A DNA stretch of 64,000 bases from JAWWOL01 sp963797535 (GCA_963797535.1 CAWCPQ010000001.1:1240001-1304000), one strand, 5' to 3'; shown: positions 42,918 to 52,568, numbered from the stretch's first letter. A program made the numbers and translations. Notes: generated by a model from the sequence alone, not told the origin.

Positions 42918-43916
42918 ATGACGGAGACGGCCACGGTCGACACGGTCGCCGAGCTCGACCTGGCGGCGCTCGAGCGCTTCCGCGGTGAGCTGACCGGCTA
43001 CTGCTACCGGATGCTGGGCTCGACCTTCGACGCCGATGATGCCGTGCAGGAGACCTTCGTACGGGCCTGGCAGGCGCTGGGCCGGTTCGAGGGGCGCTCG
43101 TCGCTGCGCTCGTGGGTCTACCGGATCGCGACCAACGTCTGCCTCGACACGCTGCGCGGACGCAGTCGCCGTGCACTGCCGATGGACCTGAGCAGTCCCG
43201 TCCCCGCCGCGACCGCCCCGACCGACGTCCTGGGCGACGAGGCGTGGCTGACGCCCGTACCGGATGCCGAGATCGCGACGGCCAACGCCGACCCGGCCCA
43301 GCGAGCCGTGGCCAGGGAGTCGATCCGGCTCGCGTTCGTTGCTGCTCTGCAGCACCTGCCCCCGCGGCAGCGGGCTGTCCTGATCTTGCGCGAGGTCCTG
43401 TGCTGGCAGGCGGCCGAGGTCGCCGAGCTGCTGGAGACGACCGTCGCCTCGGTCAACAGCGCGCTGCAGCGAGCCAGGGCAACCCTCGCCGACCGTGACC
43501 TGAGCAGCACGGCTGCCTCAGCGTCGACCGCAGGCCTCGAGGAGGACGAGCGGGGGCTGCTCGCCCAGTACGTCGACGCGTTCGAGCGCTACGACATCGA
43601 GACGCTGGTGACCCTGCTGCACCAGGACGGCAGCATCTCGATGCCGCCCCACGTCATGTGGCTGCAGGGCCGCCAAGACCTGCACGACTGGTACCTCGGG
43701 TGGGGCAAGGGGTGCGCCGGCTCGCGGCTGGTGCCGGCGGGAACGGCCAACGGCAGCGCGGTCTTCGGTCAGTACCGCGTCGACCCCGATGGTGGTCACA
43801 TGCCGTGGTCCCTGCAGGTCGTCGAGACCGACGACGGTCGGATCTCGCACATCCACCACTTCCTGGACCACCCGCTCTTCGCCCGTTTCGGGCTACCGCT
43901 GCACCTCGACGACTGA
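42918..43916 (+). CDS. ECF sigma factor with C-terminal SnoaL-like domain
   Basis: A 332-residue sigma-70 family factor of the ECF type. Region 2 is RFRGELTGYCYRMLGSTFDADDAVQETFVRAWQ with a following RSSLRSWVYRIATNVCLD; region 4 is LPPRQRAVLILREVLCWQAAEVAELL. Residues ~205-332 form a SnoaL/NTF2-like domain (GLLAQYVDAFERYDIETLVTLLHQDG, MWLQGRQDLHDWYLGWG). SigG/SigJ-type factors of this plan have no dedicated anti-sigma; the tail is thought to regulate activity. GAAC and CTCGTC motifs before the gene could be an autoregulated promoter, but the spacing is loose. Its end overlaps the convergent STAS gene by 24 bases. Confidence 0.88.
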   Translation: MTETATVDTVAELDLAALERFRGELTGYCYRMLGSTFDADDAVQETFVRAWQALGRFEGRSSLRSWVYRIATNVCLDTLRGRSRRALPMDLSSPVPAATAPTDVLGDEAWLTPVPDAEIATANADPAQRAVARESIRLAFVAALQHLPPRQRAVLILREVLCWQAAEVAELLETTVASVNSALQRARATLADRDLSSTAASASTAGLEEDERGLLAQYVDAFERYDIETLVTLLHQDGSISMPPHVMWLQGRQDLHDWYLGWGKGCAGSRLVPAGTANGSAVFGQYRVDPDGGHMPWSLQVVETDDGRISHIHHFLDHPLFARFGLPLHLDD

Positions 43917-44246
43917 GCCCTGGTCGCGCGGTCCCTTTCCTGCCAACCAGCCCAGGCCGGCCATTCCCAGCAGGTCCTCCAGCGCCCCGTTCGACGTCCG
44001 TACCGTGACCCGAGCCCGGTGCCGTTGGGCAGCCAGCGCCAGCCTGGCCAGAGCGTCCAAGGTGGCCAGGTCCGGCTGTTCCACCAGGCCGAGGTCCACC
44101 CTGAGCCGGCCAACACCGGCACAGTCGACGAGGATCACCAGCTGCTCGCACAGCCGGGGTACGGCGTGCGCGGCGAGCAGCCCCTCCACCCGAACGTCGA
44201 GCGCGCACGTCGCGGAAGCCGGCGGTTCGGGCTCGGTGGACGGCAC
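43893..44246 (-). CDS. STAS-domain protein (possible anti-anti-sigma factor)
   Basis: A 117-residue STAS domain: an N-terminal strand (ALDVRVEGLLAAHAVPRLCEQL), the central LVEQPDLATLDALARLALAAQRHRA helix region, VTVRTSNGALEDLLGMAGL and a short tail. The usual phosphorylated serine before the second helix is not obvious (PDLATLD). The GTG at 44246 has GGAAGGAG upstream; an in-frame ATG further upstream is less supported. Anti-sigma antagonists of this kind partner with HATPase anti-sigma kinases, but none lies nearby. It is convergent with the ECF sigma gene. Confidence 0.78.
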   Translation of the reverse strand: MPSTEPEPPASATCALDVRVEGLLAAHAVPRLCEQLVILVDCAGVGRLRVDLGLVEQPDLATLDALARLALAAQRHRARVTVRTSNGALEDLLGMAGLGWLAGKGPRDQGSVVEVQR

Positions 44247-44406
44247 AGCAGTCGCTCCTTCCAGGCAGTGGCGAAAGTGCAGACTGCGGAAGGCGGCGGA
44301 ATTCATCGACCAGCGCCGAGCACCCCGCACGACCGGCCGTGTCATGGTTGGATACCGGAGCCGCGGTGGCTTCCTGCGGAAACAACGCTGACGGAAGTGA
44401 GTTGCG

Positions 44407-44895
44407 GTGCGAGTGCTCGGGCTGGCTCGATCGACGGCGGTTGTCCTGGCGCTGACGGCGCTTGCCGTCACCGGTTGTGGGTCCTCCGGGCCGTCCAAGA
44501 CCAGCTACGTCGCCAAGGCGAACGCCATCTGCGCGACCTACAACGCCAAGGTGACGGCGCTGCCGCAGCTGCCGGAGGGCTCGTCTGTGCAGGCGACCGC
44601 GAAGTATCTCGCCGCGAGTGCTGCCATTGCCGGTGAGGAGACCGACAAGCTCAAGGCCCTGACGATGCCCAAGGGCGAGAAGGCCACCCTGACCAGCCTG
44701 TACAGCCGGCAGGCGGCTCAGGTCAGTCAGGTCCAGTCCGCGGTCAAGCAGCTCAGCACCGGAGACATCGCGGGCGCTCAGGCCACCGTGAACCGGCTCG
44801 AAGGCAGCGGGCCCGGCCTCGACAAGGACTTCACCGCCTACGGGCTGAACGCCTGCGGCGCGCAGGGCCAAGCCGCGTCCGGCTCGACCAAGTAG
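44407..44895 (+). CDS. Small lipoprotein, helical, function unknown
   Basis: A 162-residue lipoprotein: GTG start with GGAAGTGAG upstream, hydrophobic signal and lipobox LAVTGC (Cys at about residue 24), then two long helices (KANAICATYNAKVTALPQL; ETDKLKALTMPKG; RQAAQVSQVQSAVKQL) and a final NACGAQ. The three domain cysteines (including ICATYN and NACG) could form a disulphide. Such four-helix lipoproteins are widespread in actinobacteria without known function. It is followed 34 bases downstream by a metallopeptidase-like gene on the same strand. Confidence 0.8.
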   Translation: MRVLGLARSTAVVLALTALAVTGCGSSGPSKTSYVAKANAICATYNAKVTALPQLPEGSSVQATAKYLAASAAIAGEETDKLKALTMPKGEKATLTSLYSRQAAQVSQVQSAVKQLSTGDIAGAQATVNRLEGSGPGLDKDFTAYGLNACGAQGQAASGSTK

Positions 44896-44929
44896 TCAGT
44901 CGACCGGTGCCACCGGTTACCGTGGGGCG

Positions 44930-45634
44930 ATGACGCAGACGACGACCGACGAGGCTGCGCGCGTGGCCGGGCTGCTCGATGCCCAGGCCAAGGCGGTCGC
45001 GCTGTTCGCAGCCGTCGAGGACGCCGGCATCATCGCCGCTGGTGTCAGCGAAACCGCTGCGAGCAACGGCATCCGCGACCTCGCCGCCGACCTGTTCGGG
45101 GTGAGCCGGTTCTGGCACAAGCGCATCGTGCGGGCAGGCATCAACACCCTGCACCCGTACAAGGAAAACCCTCCCGAGCGGCTGATCGAGCCCGACGACA
45201 TCGTCTTCGCCGACTTCGGCCCGATCTTCGAGCAGTGGGAGGCCGACTTCGGGCGCACCTTCGTGCTGGGCGACGACCCGGTCAAGCGCCGGCTGCGCGA
45301 CGACCTGCCGGAGCTCTTCGGCGCCGGCCGACGCTACTTCGAGGACCACCCCGACATCACCGGCGAGCAGCTGTTCGCGCACGTGGTCGACCTCACCGAG
45401 GCGGCCGGCTGGACCTTCGGCGGCACGATCGCCGGCCACCTGGTCGGCGAGTTCCCGCATGAGAAGATCGCCGGCGACGACATCGAGTCCTACATCGCGC
45501 CCGGCTGCGACAAGCCGATGCGGCGGGTCGACCGCAGCGGACGCACCTGCCACTGGATCCTCGAGATCCACGCCGTCGAACGCGGCCGCCGCTTCGGCGG
45601 CTTCTACGAGGAGCTGCTCGACCTCGGGTTCTGA
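44930..45634 (+). CDS. M24 family metallopeptidase-like protein (pita-bread fold)
   Basis: A 234-residue protein of the creatinase/aminopeptidase M24 fold without the extra N-terminal domain. Five candidate metal ligands line up: Asp in IVFADFGPI, Asp in WEADFGRTF, His in IAGHLVGEFPH, Glu in WILEIHAVE and Glu in FYEELLDLG. Actinobacterial proteins of this size are uncharacterised relatives of Xaa-Pro aminopeptidase. It precedes the glutamate dehydrogenase gene by about 100 bases; cotranscription is possible but not shown. Confidence 0.85.
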   Translation: MTQTTTDEAARVAGLLDAQAKAVALFAAVEDAGIIAAGVSETAASNGIRDLAADLFGVSRFWHKRIVRAGINTLHPYKENPPERLIEPDDIVFADFGPIFEQWEADFGRTFVLGDDPVKRRLRDDLPELFGAGRRYFEDHPDITGEQLFAHVVDLTEAAGWTFGGTIAGHLVGEFPHEKIAGDDIESYIAPGCDKPMRRVDRSGRTCHWILEIHAVERGRRFGGFYEELLDLGF

Positions 45635-45737
45635 CCCGGCTTCGCGGTCGAATCCCTGCGGCGGAGTGAAACGCGCCTATCGTGGCCTCAGCGCTGCCCG
45701 CAACGACGCGGGAGCCGCCATCTCGGGAAGGTGGGGC

Positions 45738-48700
45738 ATGTCCACGAACGCGGTGGATCAGGTCAACGTCGACCGGCTGAACGAGGTCACCGCCAACGTC
45801 TGCCGAGTCCTCGCCCTCGACGAGAGCACCGCTGCAGCCTTCGTCACCCTCCTCTACCGTCGCCTCGCCCCCGTCGACCTCAACCGCCGTGACCCCCAGC
45901 GGCTGACGGCAGCCGCCTGCTCCCTGCTCGGCCTCGCCGCCGTTCGGGGCCCCGGCGAGCCGTTGGTACGGGTGCTGAGCAGCGACGAACAGACCGTCAT
46001 CGAGATCGTCACCGACGACATGCCGTTCCTCGTCGACAGCATCGTCATGGCGCTGCACCAGCATGGTGCCGACATCGAGCTGATGCTGCACCCGGTGCTG
46101 TCCGTTCGCCGCGATCCCGACGGTCGGCTGACGGAGGTGCTGGCCAGGGCCACTGCCGATGACGGGACCAGCACCGAGGCGGTGATGCGGATCGAGCTCG
46201 CCGCCCACAGCGCCCCCGCCGCCGACGTCGTGCAGGAGGCGATTCTGCTTGCGCTGCAACAAGTCCGGTCCGTCGTTCATGACTGGCCTGCCATGCGCGA
46301 ACGCATCCTGGATGCCGCCGATGACCTGGCTCGGTGGGGGGGTGCTGACCGGCTCGAGTCGGCGGCCTTCCTGCGCTGGCTGGACGACAACCACCTGACG
46401 TTCGTCGCGATGCGCGACGTGGTGCGGCAGGACAACGGCGACGTCGCGGAGGTCGAAGGATCGGCGTTCGGCCTGGCCGGCCTGTTCGAGCGACCCATGG
46501 TCGGGGGGAGGGAGAACGACCTGCGACTGGGCACCTCCGTCATCCACTCCCCCGTCCACCGGCCGGACCGGCTCGGCTTCGCCGGAATCCGCCGCTTCGA
46601 CGACAGCGGGACCTATGTGGGCGAGCGCCAGCTGCTCGGGCTGCCCACGGCTTCGGCCGAGGCGATGTCCCCGCGCGACATCCCGGTGCTACGCCGCAAA
46701 GTGGCTGATGTTCTTGCCGCTGCGGCATTCCCGGTCAACAGTCACGACGCCAAGCAGCTGCTCGAGATCCTCGAGGCCCACCCGCGGGACGAGATGCTGC
46801 GGCTGACCACCACTGAGCTCTACGACACCGCCATGCAGGTGATGGCGCTCGTCGAACGGCCACAGGTGGGGGTCGTCCTGCGCCGCGCTCCGACCGGGCG
46901 CTACGTCTCCTGCCTGGTCTATGTCCCGGCCGACCGCTACTCTCCCGACGTCGCCGACCGGGTCGAGACCATGCTGCGCGAGGCGCTCGGCGGCAGCGAC
47001 ACCGAGACCACGGTGCTGCTCAACGACTCGCCCCTCGCCCGGCTGCACGTCATCGTCACCGTCGACCCGAGCAGCCCGCGCGAGATCGACGCGGAGGCAC
47101 TGCGGGTGGTGCTCGCCGCTACGGCGCGCTCGTGGCAGGACGAGCTGCGGGACGCCCTGATCAACGACCTGGGCGCCGATCGCGGCGAGCTGGTCTGGCG
47201 ACGCTACGCGCCAGCGCTTCCCGCCGACTACGACGTGCAGTTCACCCCCGAGGTCGCTGCCGGGCACGTGGCCCTGCTCGACTCCCTGTCCACGACGGAC
47301 GACCTGGTGCTGCGGCTGCGGGTCACGGCCGAGGGTCGGACCCGGCTCACGGTTTTCCGCACCGGCTCACCGCTTCGACTGTCCGATGTGCTGCCGGTGC
47401 TGGAGAACTGCGGCAGCAAGGTGCTCGACGAGCGGCCGTACGAGATCAGCGTGGCCGGCGAGCAGCCACGATGGGTCTACGACCTCGGGCTGTCCTACGA
47501 CGCAGGCGCAGCGCAGCTGGACGAAGTTGGCCAGCGCTTCGCCGATGCTTTCACCGCCGTGTGGCGGGGCGAGGCCGAGAACGACCCGCTCAACCGGTTG
47601 GTGCTCATCGCGGGGATGCCGTGGCGCGAGATCACCGTCCTGCGCTCTCTCACCCGCTACCTGCGCCAGGCCGGCACCGCGTTCAGCCAGGACTACATGG
47701 TCGAGACGCTGCTCCAGCACCCCAAGATGGCCGTACGGCTGCTGCGGCTGTTCCACGCCCGGCTCAACCCGCTCGGCGAGCAGGAGTCGGCAGCCGACGT
47801 CGCCACTGAGATCACGGAAGCGCTCGACCGGGTCAGCAGCCTCGACGAGGACCGTATCCTGCGCTCGCTCTTCCTTGTGGTGCAGGCAATCCTGCGCACG
47901 AACTACTACCAGCGTGCGGCCGACGGAGCACCCAAGCCCTACCTCTCGGTCAAGCTCGACCCGGCGCGCGTGCCGGGGCTGCCGCTGCCCCGGCCGATGT
48001 TCGAGATCTGGGTGCACTCGCCTCGGATGGAGGGCGTTCACCTGCGCGGCGGACAGGTGGCTCGCGGGGGCATCCGGTGGTCGGACCGGCGCGAGGACTT
48101 CCGGACCGAGATCCTCGGCCTGCTCAAGGCGCAGACGGTCAAGAACGCCGTGATCGTGCCGGTCGGGGCCAAGGGCGGCTTCGTCGTCAAGCGAGCGCCG
48201 GCCGACCGCGAGGGGTTGGCAGCGGAGGTCGTCGACTGCTACCGGTGGCTGATCCGGGGGATGCTCGACCTCACCGACAACCTCGTCCCCGACGCCGACG
48301 GTCACCGAACGGTGGTCATGCCGCCACCGGGAGTCGTGCGCCACGACGGCGACGACCCCTACCTCGTCGTGGCCGCCGACAAGGGCACGGCCGCCTTCTC
48401 CGACATCGCCAACGGCATCGCGGCGGACTACGCCTACTGGCTCGGCGACGCGTTCGCCTCTGGTGGCTCGGCGGGCTACGACCACAAGGCGATGGGCATC
48501 ACCGCACGAGGCGCCTGGGTCTCCGTACAACATCACTTTGCCGCGCTGGCAAGGGATCCGCAGACCGAACCGTTCACCGTCGTCGGCATCGGCGACATGA
48601 GCGGGGACGTGTTCGGCAACGGCATGCTGCTCTCGCAGCAGATCCGGCTGGTGGCAGCCTTCGACCATCGGCACATCTTCCTCGACCCGTCACCCGACCC

Positions 48701-50483
48701 GGCGATCTCCTTTGCCGAGCGGGCAAGGCTTTTTGCCCTGCCTCGGTCGAGCTGGGACGACTACGACCGCTCGTTGCTCTCCAGCGGCGGTGGCATCTTC
48801 CCCCGTACCGCCAAGACTGTTGCCCTTACCAGGGAGGTACGGGCACTGCTCGGCGTCGACGCCGACTCCGTTGCCCCCGCCGATCTGCTGAAAGCGATCC
48901 TCAAGGCGCCCGTCGACCTGCTCTGGAACGGCGGGATCGGCACCTACGTCAAGGCGAGCGGCGAGAGCAACGCCGACGTGGGCGACCGGGCGAACGACGC
49001 TCTGCGGGTCGACGCGCACGACGTGCGGGCCCTCATCATCGGTGAGGGCGGCAACCTCGGAGTGACGCAGCGGGGGCGGATCGAGTACGCGCTCGCGGGC
49101 GGGCGGATCAACTCGGACGCGATCGACAACTCAGCCGGGGTCGACACCTCCGACCACGAGGTCAACATCAAGGTCGTCATCGACGGCCTGACCGGGGAGG
49201 CCGCGCTCGACCCCGCCGGCAGGCTCGCCCTGCTTGCGGCGATGACCGACGACGTCGCCAGGCTGGTGCTCGTCGACAACGCCCGGCAGAACACAGCACT
49301 GGCGGTCGCCGCCGGCCAGGCCCCGTCGATGGCGGCCGTTCACCAGCGTTACCTCACCGCCCTCGAGCGGTCAGGCCGGCTGGACCGGGCGCTGGAGGTG
49401 CTGCCGACGAGCAAAGCCCTGGACGAGCGGGTCCGCTCAGGGCAGGGGCTCACCCGCCCTGAGCTGGCCGTGCTCCTCGCGTACACCAAGATCGGCTTGT
49501 ACGACGACGTGCTCGCCTCGTCCGTACCCGATGACGCGGCCGTCTCGCACCACCTGCCCGACTACTTCCCCCCGGTCCTGGTGGAGCGCCTCGGGCCGGC
49601 CCTGCAAGGGCACGCGCTGCGCCGCGAGATCATTGCCAGCGCCGTCACCAACCGCTTGGTCAACGCCGCCGGGTCGACCTTCGTGTTCCGGACGCACGAG
49701 GAGACCGCAGCCCCGGCCGAGGAGATCGTCCGGGCGTGGCTGGTCGCGACCGAGGCGTTCGGCCTCGACGACCTGCGCGAGCAGATCGACGCGATCCCCG
49801 CGTCGGTCGACGAGTCGGTGCAGGTCCGGATGGCGCTCGATGCGCGTCGGCTGGTCGAACGGGTCACCCGTTGGGTCCTGCGGCACGAACGCACACCGCT
49901 GGACGTCGGCGCGGTCACCGCTGCACTCACCGACGGCGTCCGGCTGCTGTCCGACCGGCTGCCGTCGCTCGTTCAGGCCGCACCGGCCGAACGGCTGCGC
50001 CTGGCGGCCGTGGCACTGGTCAACCAGGGAGTCCCTGCCGGTCTCGCCGCTCGCGTCGCCGCCCTGGACCTGCTCGACGCGGCGCCGGACATCGTCACCG
50101 TGGCTCGCACCAGCGGTCGCGAGGTCCCGGAGACCGCGGTCGGCTACTTCGCCGTGGACGCGTTGCTCGACCTCGACTGGCTCTACCGGCGGGTCACCGC
50201 GCTGCCCAGGCGGGACCGCTGGCAGAGCCTCGCCCGCGCAGCCGCCAGGGACGACCTCTACGCGGCACACGCGGCGCTGACCTCCCGGGTCCTTGCCGAC
50301 CTGCCGGGGCTGGGCGCCGATCCGGCGGTTGCCGTGGAGCGGGTGCGGGCGTGGGCCGAGCCCGAGCGCCAGCCGGCGCTGGGCCGGCTGAGCGCGATGC
50401 TGACCGAGATCCGGTCCGTGGACCAGGCCGATCTCGCCGTCGTGTCGGTGGGCTTGCGCGAGCTGCGCGCAGCCGTGGGCTGA
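45738..50483 (+). CDS. gdh: Large NAD-specific glutamate dehydrogenase
   Basis: A 1,581-residue L180-class enzyme converting glutamate to 2-oxoglutarate with NAD. The first ~700 residues carry ACT-like regulatory segments (VEIVTDDMPFLVDSIVMAL, LERPQVGVVLRRAP). The catalytic part starts near residue 770: GLLKAQTVKNAVIVPVGAKG with the substrate lysine, GIGDMSGDVFGNGMLLSQQI as the dinucleotide loop (about residue 950), WNGGIGTYVKASGE, and IGEGGNLGVTQRGRIEYAL. The length agrees with Streptomyces and mycobacterial GDH. The ATG has GGAAGG upstream. Regulation through PknG-GarA is known in mycobacteria; nothing here shows it. Confidence 0.95.
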   Translation: MSTNAVDQVNVDRLNEVTANVCRVLALDESTAAAFVTLLYRRLAPVDLNRRDPQRLTAAACSLLGLAAVRGPGEPLVRVLSSDEQTVIEIVTDDMPFLVDSIVMALHQHGADIELMLHPVLSVRRDPDGRLTEVLARATADDGTSTEAVMRIELAAHSAPAADVVQEAILLALQQVRSVVHDWPAMRERILDAADDLARWGGADRLESAAFLRWLDDNHLTFVAMRDVVRQDNGDVAEVEGSAFGLAGLFERPMVGGRENDLRLGTSVIHSPVHRPDRLGFAGIRRFDDSGTYVGERQLLGLPTASAEAMSPRDIPVLRRKVADVLAAAAFPVNSHDAKQLLEILEAHPRDEMLRLTTTELYDTAMQVMALVERPQVGVVLRRAPTGRYVSCLVYVPADRYSPDVADRVETMLREALGGSDTETTVLLNDSPLARLHVIVTVDPSSPREIDAEALRVVLAATARSWQDELRDALINDLGADRGELVWRRYAPALPADYDVQFTPEVAAGHVALLDSLSTTDDLVLRLRVTAEGRTRLTVFRTGSPLRLSDVLPVLENCGSKVLDERPYEISVAGEQPRWVYDLGLSYDAGAAQLDEVGQRFADAFTAVWRGEAENDPLNRLVLIAGMPWREITVLRSLTRYLRQAGTAFSQDYMVETLLQHPKMAVRLLRLFHARLNPLGEQESAADVATEITEALDRVSSLDEDRILRSLFLVVQAILRTNYYQRAADGAPKPYLSVKLDPARVPGLPLPRPMFEIWVHSPRMEGVHLRGGQVARGGIRWSDRREDFRTEILGLLKAQTVKNAVIVPVGAKGGFVVKRAPADREGLAAEVVDCYRWLIRGMLDLTDNLVPDADGHRTVVMPPPGVVRHDGDDPYLVVAADKGTAAFSDIANGIAADYAYWLGDAFASGGSAGYDHKAMGITARGAWVSVQHHFAALARDPQTEPFTVVGIGDMSGDVFGNGMLLSQQIRLVAAFDHRHIFLDPSPDPAISFAERARLFALPRSSWDDYDRSLLSSGGGIFPRTAKTVALTREVRALLGVDADSVAPADLLKAILKAPVDLLWNGGIGTYVKASGESNADVGDRANDALRVDAHDVRALIIGEGGNLGVTQRGRIEYALAGGRINSDAIDNSAGVDTSDHEVNIKVVIDGLTGEAALDPAGRLALLAAMTDDVARLVLVDNARQNTALAVAAGQAPSMAAVHQRYLTALERSGRLDRALEVLPTSKALDERVRSGQGLTRPELAVLLAYTKIGLYDDVLASSVPDDAAVSHHLPDYFPPVLVERLGPALQGHALRREIIASAVTNRLVNAAGSTFVFRTHEETAAPAEEIVRAWLVATEAFGLDDLREQIDAIPASVDESVQVRMALDARRLVERVTRWVLRHERTPLDVGAVTAALTDGVRLLSDRLPSLVQAAPAERLRLAAVALVNQGVPAGLAARVAALDLLDAAPDIVTVARTSGREVPETAVGYFAVDALLDLDWLYRRVTALPRRDRWQSLARAAARDDLYAAHAALTSRVLADLPGLGADPAVAVERVRAWAEPERQPALGRLSAMLTEIRSVDQADLAVVSVGLRELRAAVG

Positions 50484-50790
50484 ACGGGTGAGTTGTCCCG
50501 AGCACTGGACAGCACAGATTGTCCGGCCCGCGGCCGATGTTCCGGACAAGTTCACCTCGGCCTCAGCGCCGGTCGGCGTGGACTGTGCGGCTTGTGTCCC
50601 GATTCGCCTTGTTGCGGTGCGGTTACGTTCTCGTACCGTGTCGTGCTTCACGTTCGCTGTAGGCGAAGCGGCCTGGCATTGTGGAACACCACGGGCGCGG
50701 GGGCGTTGTGTGAGAGTGCGAGCTGTAACGCTGAACGAAAGAGCAGGGTGCAGGCCGCAGGGCGTTGACCATGACCCGGTTGACGCTCCG
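50484..50790. other. Intergenic region with inverted repeat downstream of gdh
   Basis: About 307 bases without a convincing gene. An 8-bp inverted repeat TTGTCCGG (50519-50526) and CCGGACAA (50542-50549) with a 15-base spacer may end gdh transcription or act as an operator for the downstream DUF7455 gene. A possible promoter lies within 50605-50660 but is not consensus. An open frame continues from 50488 into the DUF7455 gene but has no RBS and is Cys/Arg-rich, so I do not count it as coding. Confidence 0.45.
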
Positions 50791-51051
50791 ATGACGACGA
50801 CGGAAGAGATGCCAGTGCCGACGACGACGCTCGAACCGACCGCACTGTCCGCTGCCGACCGCTGTGACCGTTGCGGCGCCCAGGCCTACGTGCAAGCTGC
50901 CCTTCCCGGTGGCTCGACCCTTCTGTTCTGCAAGCACCACGGCCGGCTCTACGCTGACGCGATGAAGGCCAAGGGCTTCGACCTGCGCGGCTCGCTCGAC
51001 TTCGCCGATGTCGAGGCCTCGGTGGCCACGACCCCCTCCGCCGACGACTGA
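50791..51051 (+). CDS. DUF7455 zinc-ribbon protein
   Basis: An 86-residue actinobacterial protein. The conserved core is LSAADRCDRCGAQAYVQ with a CxxC, followed by LLFCKHHGRLYADAM with C-x-H-H, together a likely zinc ribbon; the ends are Thr/Pro-rich and acidic. The family is found near sigma and topoisomerase genes in many actinomycetes and has no known function. The ATG at 50791 follows GCTCCG rather than a good RBS; a start at 50809 (ATGCCAGTG) with GGAAGAG is an alternative. A hairpin after the stop separates it from guaB1. Confidence 0.85.
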   Translation: MTTTEEMPVPTTTLEPTALSAADRCDRCGAQAYVQAALPGGSTLLFCKHHGRLYADAMKAKGFDLRGSLDFADVEASVATTPSADD

Positions 51052-51070
51052 CCCCGCTCAACCGCTCGTA

Positions 51071-51103
51071 CGGGCGCCCTCCGCTGATGCGGGTGGGCGC
51101 CCG
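51071..51103 (+). terminator. Hairpin terminator after the DUF7455 gene
   Basis: CGGGCGCCC (51071-51079) pairs with GGGCGCCCG (51095-51103), and an inner CCGC-TGAT-GCGG continues the stem past a small bulge. It starts 20 bases after the stop. Confidence 0.75.
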
Positions 51104-51131
51104 TTCGCGTTCCCGGCGTAGCCTTGCCAGC

Positions 51132-52568
51132 GTGGACTTCCTCAGCGGACACACGCCCGACTACGACCTCACCTACGACGACGTGTTCATGGTCCCCCGG
51201 CATTCGCGGGTGTCCTCCCGGCTCGACGTCGACCTGTCCACCAGGGACGGCAGCGGTACGACGATCCCGCTGGTGGCCTCCAACATGACGGCGGTCTCCG
51301 GGCGTCGGATGGCCGAGACCATCGCCCGCCGAGGCGGCCTCGCGGTGATCCCGCAGGACATCCCGGCCAAGGTCGTCGCCGACGTCATGGCGTGGGTCAA
51401 GAGCCGTGACCGGGTCCACGACACCCCGATCCGGATGGACCCGTACGACACCGTCGGCAACGCGCTGAACCTGCTGCCCAAGCGGGCCCACGGCGCGATC
51501 GTCGTCGTCGAGGACGAGCGGCCGGTCGGCATCGTCACCGAGGCCGACTGCACCGGCGTCGACCGGTTCACCCAGCTGCGCGACGTCATGTCGGCGAAGC
51601 CGTTCACCCTGGCCGCCGGGCTCGACCCGCGCGAGTCGTTCGCCCGGCTCACCGCGTCAGGGCACCGGGTCGCACCGGTCGTCGACGTGGACGGTCTGCT
51701 GGTCGGCATCATCACCCGCACCGGCGCCCTGCGCGCCGACCTCTACACCCCGGCCCTCGACGGCGACGGCCGGCTGCGGGTCGCAGCAGCCGTCGGCATC
51801 AACGGCGACGTCGCGGCCAAGGCCTCGGCCCTGGTCGAGGCGGGTGCGGACGTGCTCGTGCTCGACACCGCCCACGGCCACCAGGACAAGATGCTCGAGG
51901 CGCTGCGAGCCGTGGCCGCGCTCAGCCCCGGCGTACCCATCGTCGCGGGCAACGTCGTCTCCGCCGAAGGCGTACGGGACCTGGTCGGCGCCGGCGCCAA
52001 CATCGTCAAGGTGGGCGTCGGGCCGGGCGCCATGTGCACCACCCGGATGATGACCGGGGTTGGCCGGCCGCAGTTCTCCGCCGTGCTCGAGTGCTCGGCG
52101 GCCGCCCGCGAGCTCGGCGCTCACGTCTGGGCCGACGGCGGCGTACGCCACCCCCGCGACGTGGCGCTGGCGCTGGCAGCAGGCGCGTCCAACGTGATGA
52201 TCGGGTCGTGGTTCGCTGGCACGCACGAGTCCCCCGGCGACGTCCACCGCGATGCCGACGGCCGGCTGTTCAAGGAGAGCTTCGGCATGGCCTCCGCTCG
52301 AGCCGTCCGTCAGCGCACGCGGGAGGAGTCGGCGTTCGACCGGGCCCGCAAGGCGCTGTTCGAGGAGGGCATCTCCACCTCGCGGATGTACCTCGACCCG
52401 CTGCGACCGGGCGTCGAGGACCTGATCGACGCCATCATCGCCGGCCTGCGCAGCTGTGCGACCTACGCCGGCGCCGGCTCACTGGCCGAGCTGGCCGACC
52501 GGGCCGTGGTCGGCGTACAAAGCGCAGCCGGCTACGCCGAGGGTCGGCCACTGCACACGAGCTGGTAG
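51132..52568 (+). CDS. guaB1: GuaB1-type IMP dehydrogenase family protein (GMP reductase activity in relatives)
   Basis: A 478-residue TIM-barrel protein with an inserted CBS pair (residues ~95-215: GAIVVVEDERPVGIVTEADC, HRVAPVVDVDGLLVGIITRTG). The barrel starts LTYDDVFMVPRHSRVSSRLD; GINGDVAAKASALVEAGADVLVLDTAHGH is the nucleotide loop and GPGAMCTTRMMTG holds the catalytic cysteine at about residue 303. In mycobacteria GuaB1 acts as a GMP reductase controlled by the ATP/GTP ratio through its CBS module. The GTG start lies after the terminator hairpin. Length agrees with the mycobacterial protein (479 residues). Confidence 0.92.
   Translation: MDFLSGHTPDYDLTYDDVFMVPRHSRVSSRLDVDLSTRDGSGTTIPLVASNMTAVSGRRMAETIARRGGLAVIPQDIPAKVVADVMAWVKSRDRVHDTPIRMDPYDTVGNALNLLPKRAHGAIVVVEDERPVGIVTEADCTGVDRFTQLRDVMSAKPFTLAAGLDPRESFARLTASGHRVAPVVDVDGLLVGIITRTGALRADLYTPALDGDGRLRVAAAVGINGDVAAKASALVEAGADVLVLDTAHGHQDKMLEALRAVAALSPGVPIVAGNVVSAEGVRDLVGAGANIVKVGVGPGAMCTTRMMTGVGRPQFSAVLECSAAARELGAHVWADGGVRHPRDVALALAAGASNVMIGSWFAGTHESPGDVHRDADGRLFKESFGMASARAVRQRTREESAFDRARKALFEEGISTSRMYLDPLRPGVEDLIDAIIAGLRSCATYAGAGSLAELADRAVVGVQSAAGYAEGRPLHTSW

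Noticed and set aside
41094..43355. Long upstream extension of the parE frame
   Set aside because: The part beyond the TTG at 41093 is antisense to the S53 peptidase and sigma factor genes and lacks ParE similarity.
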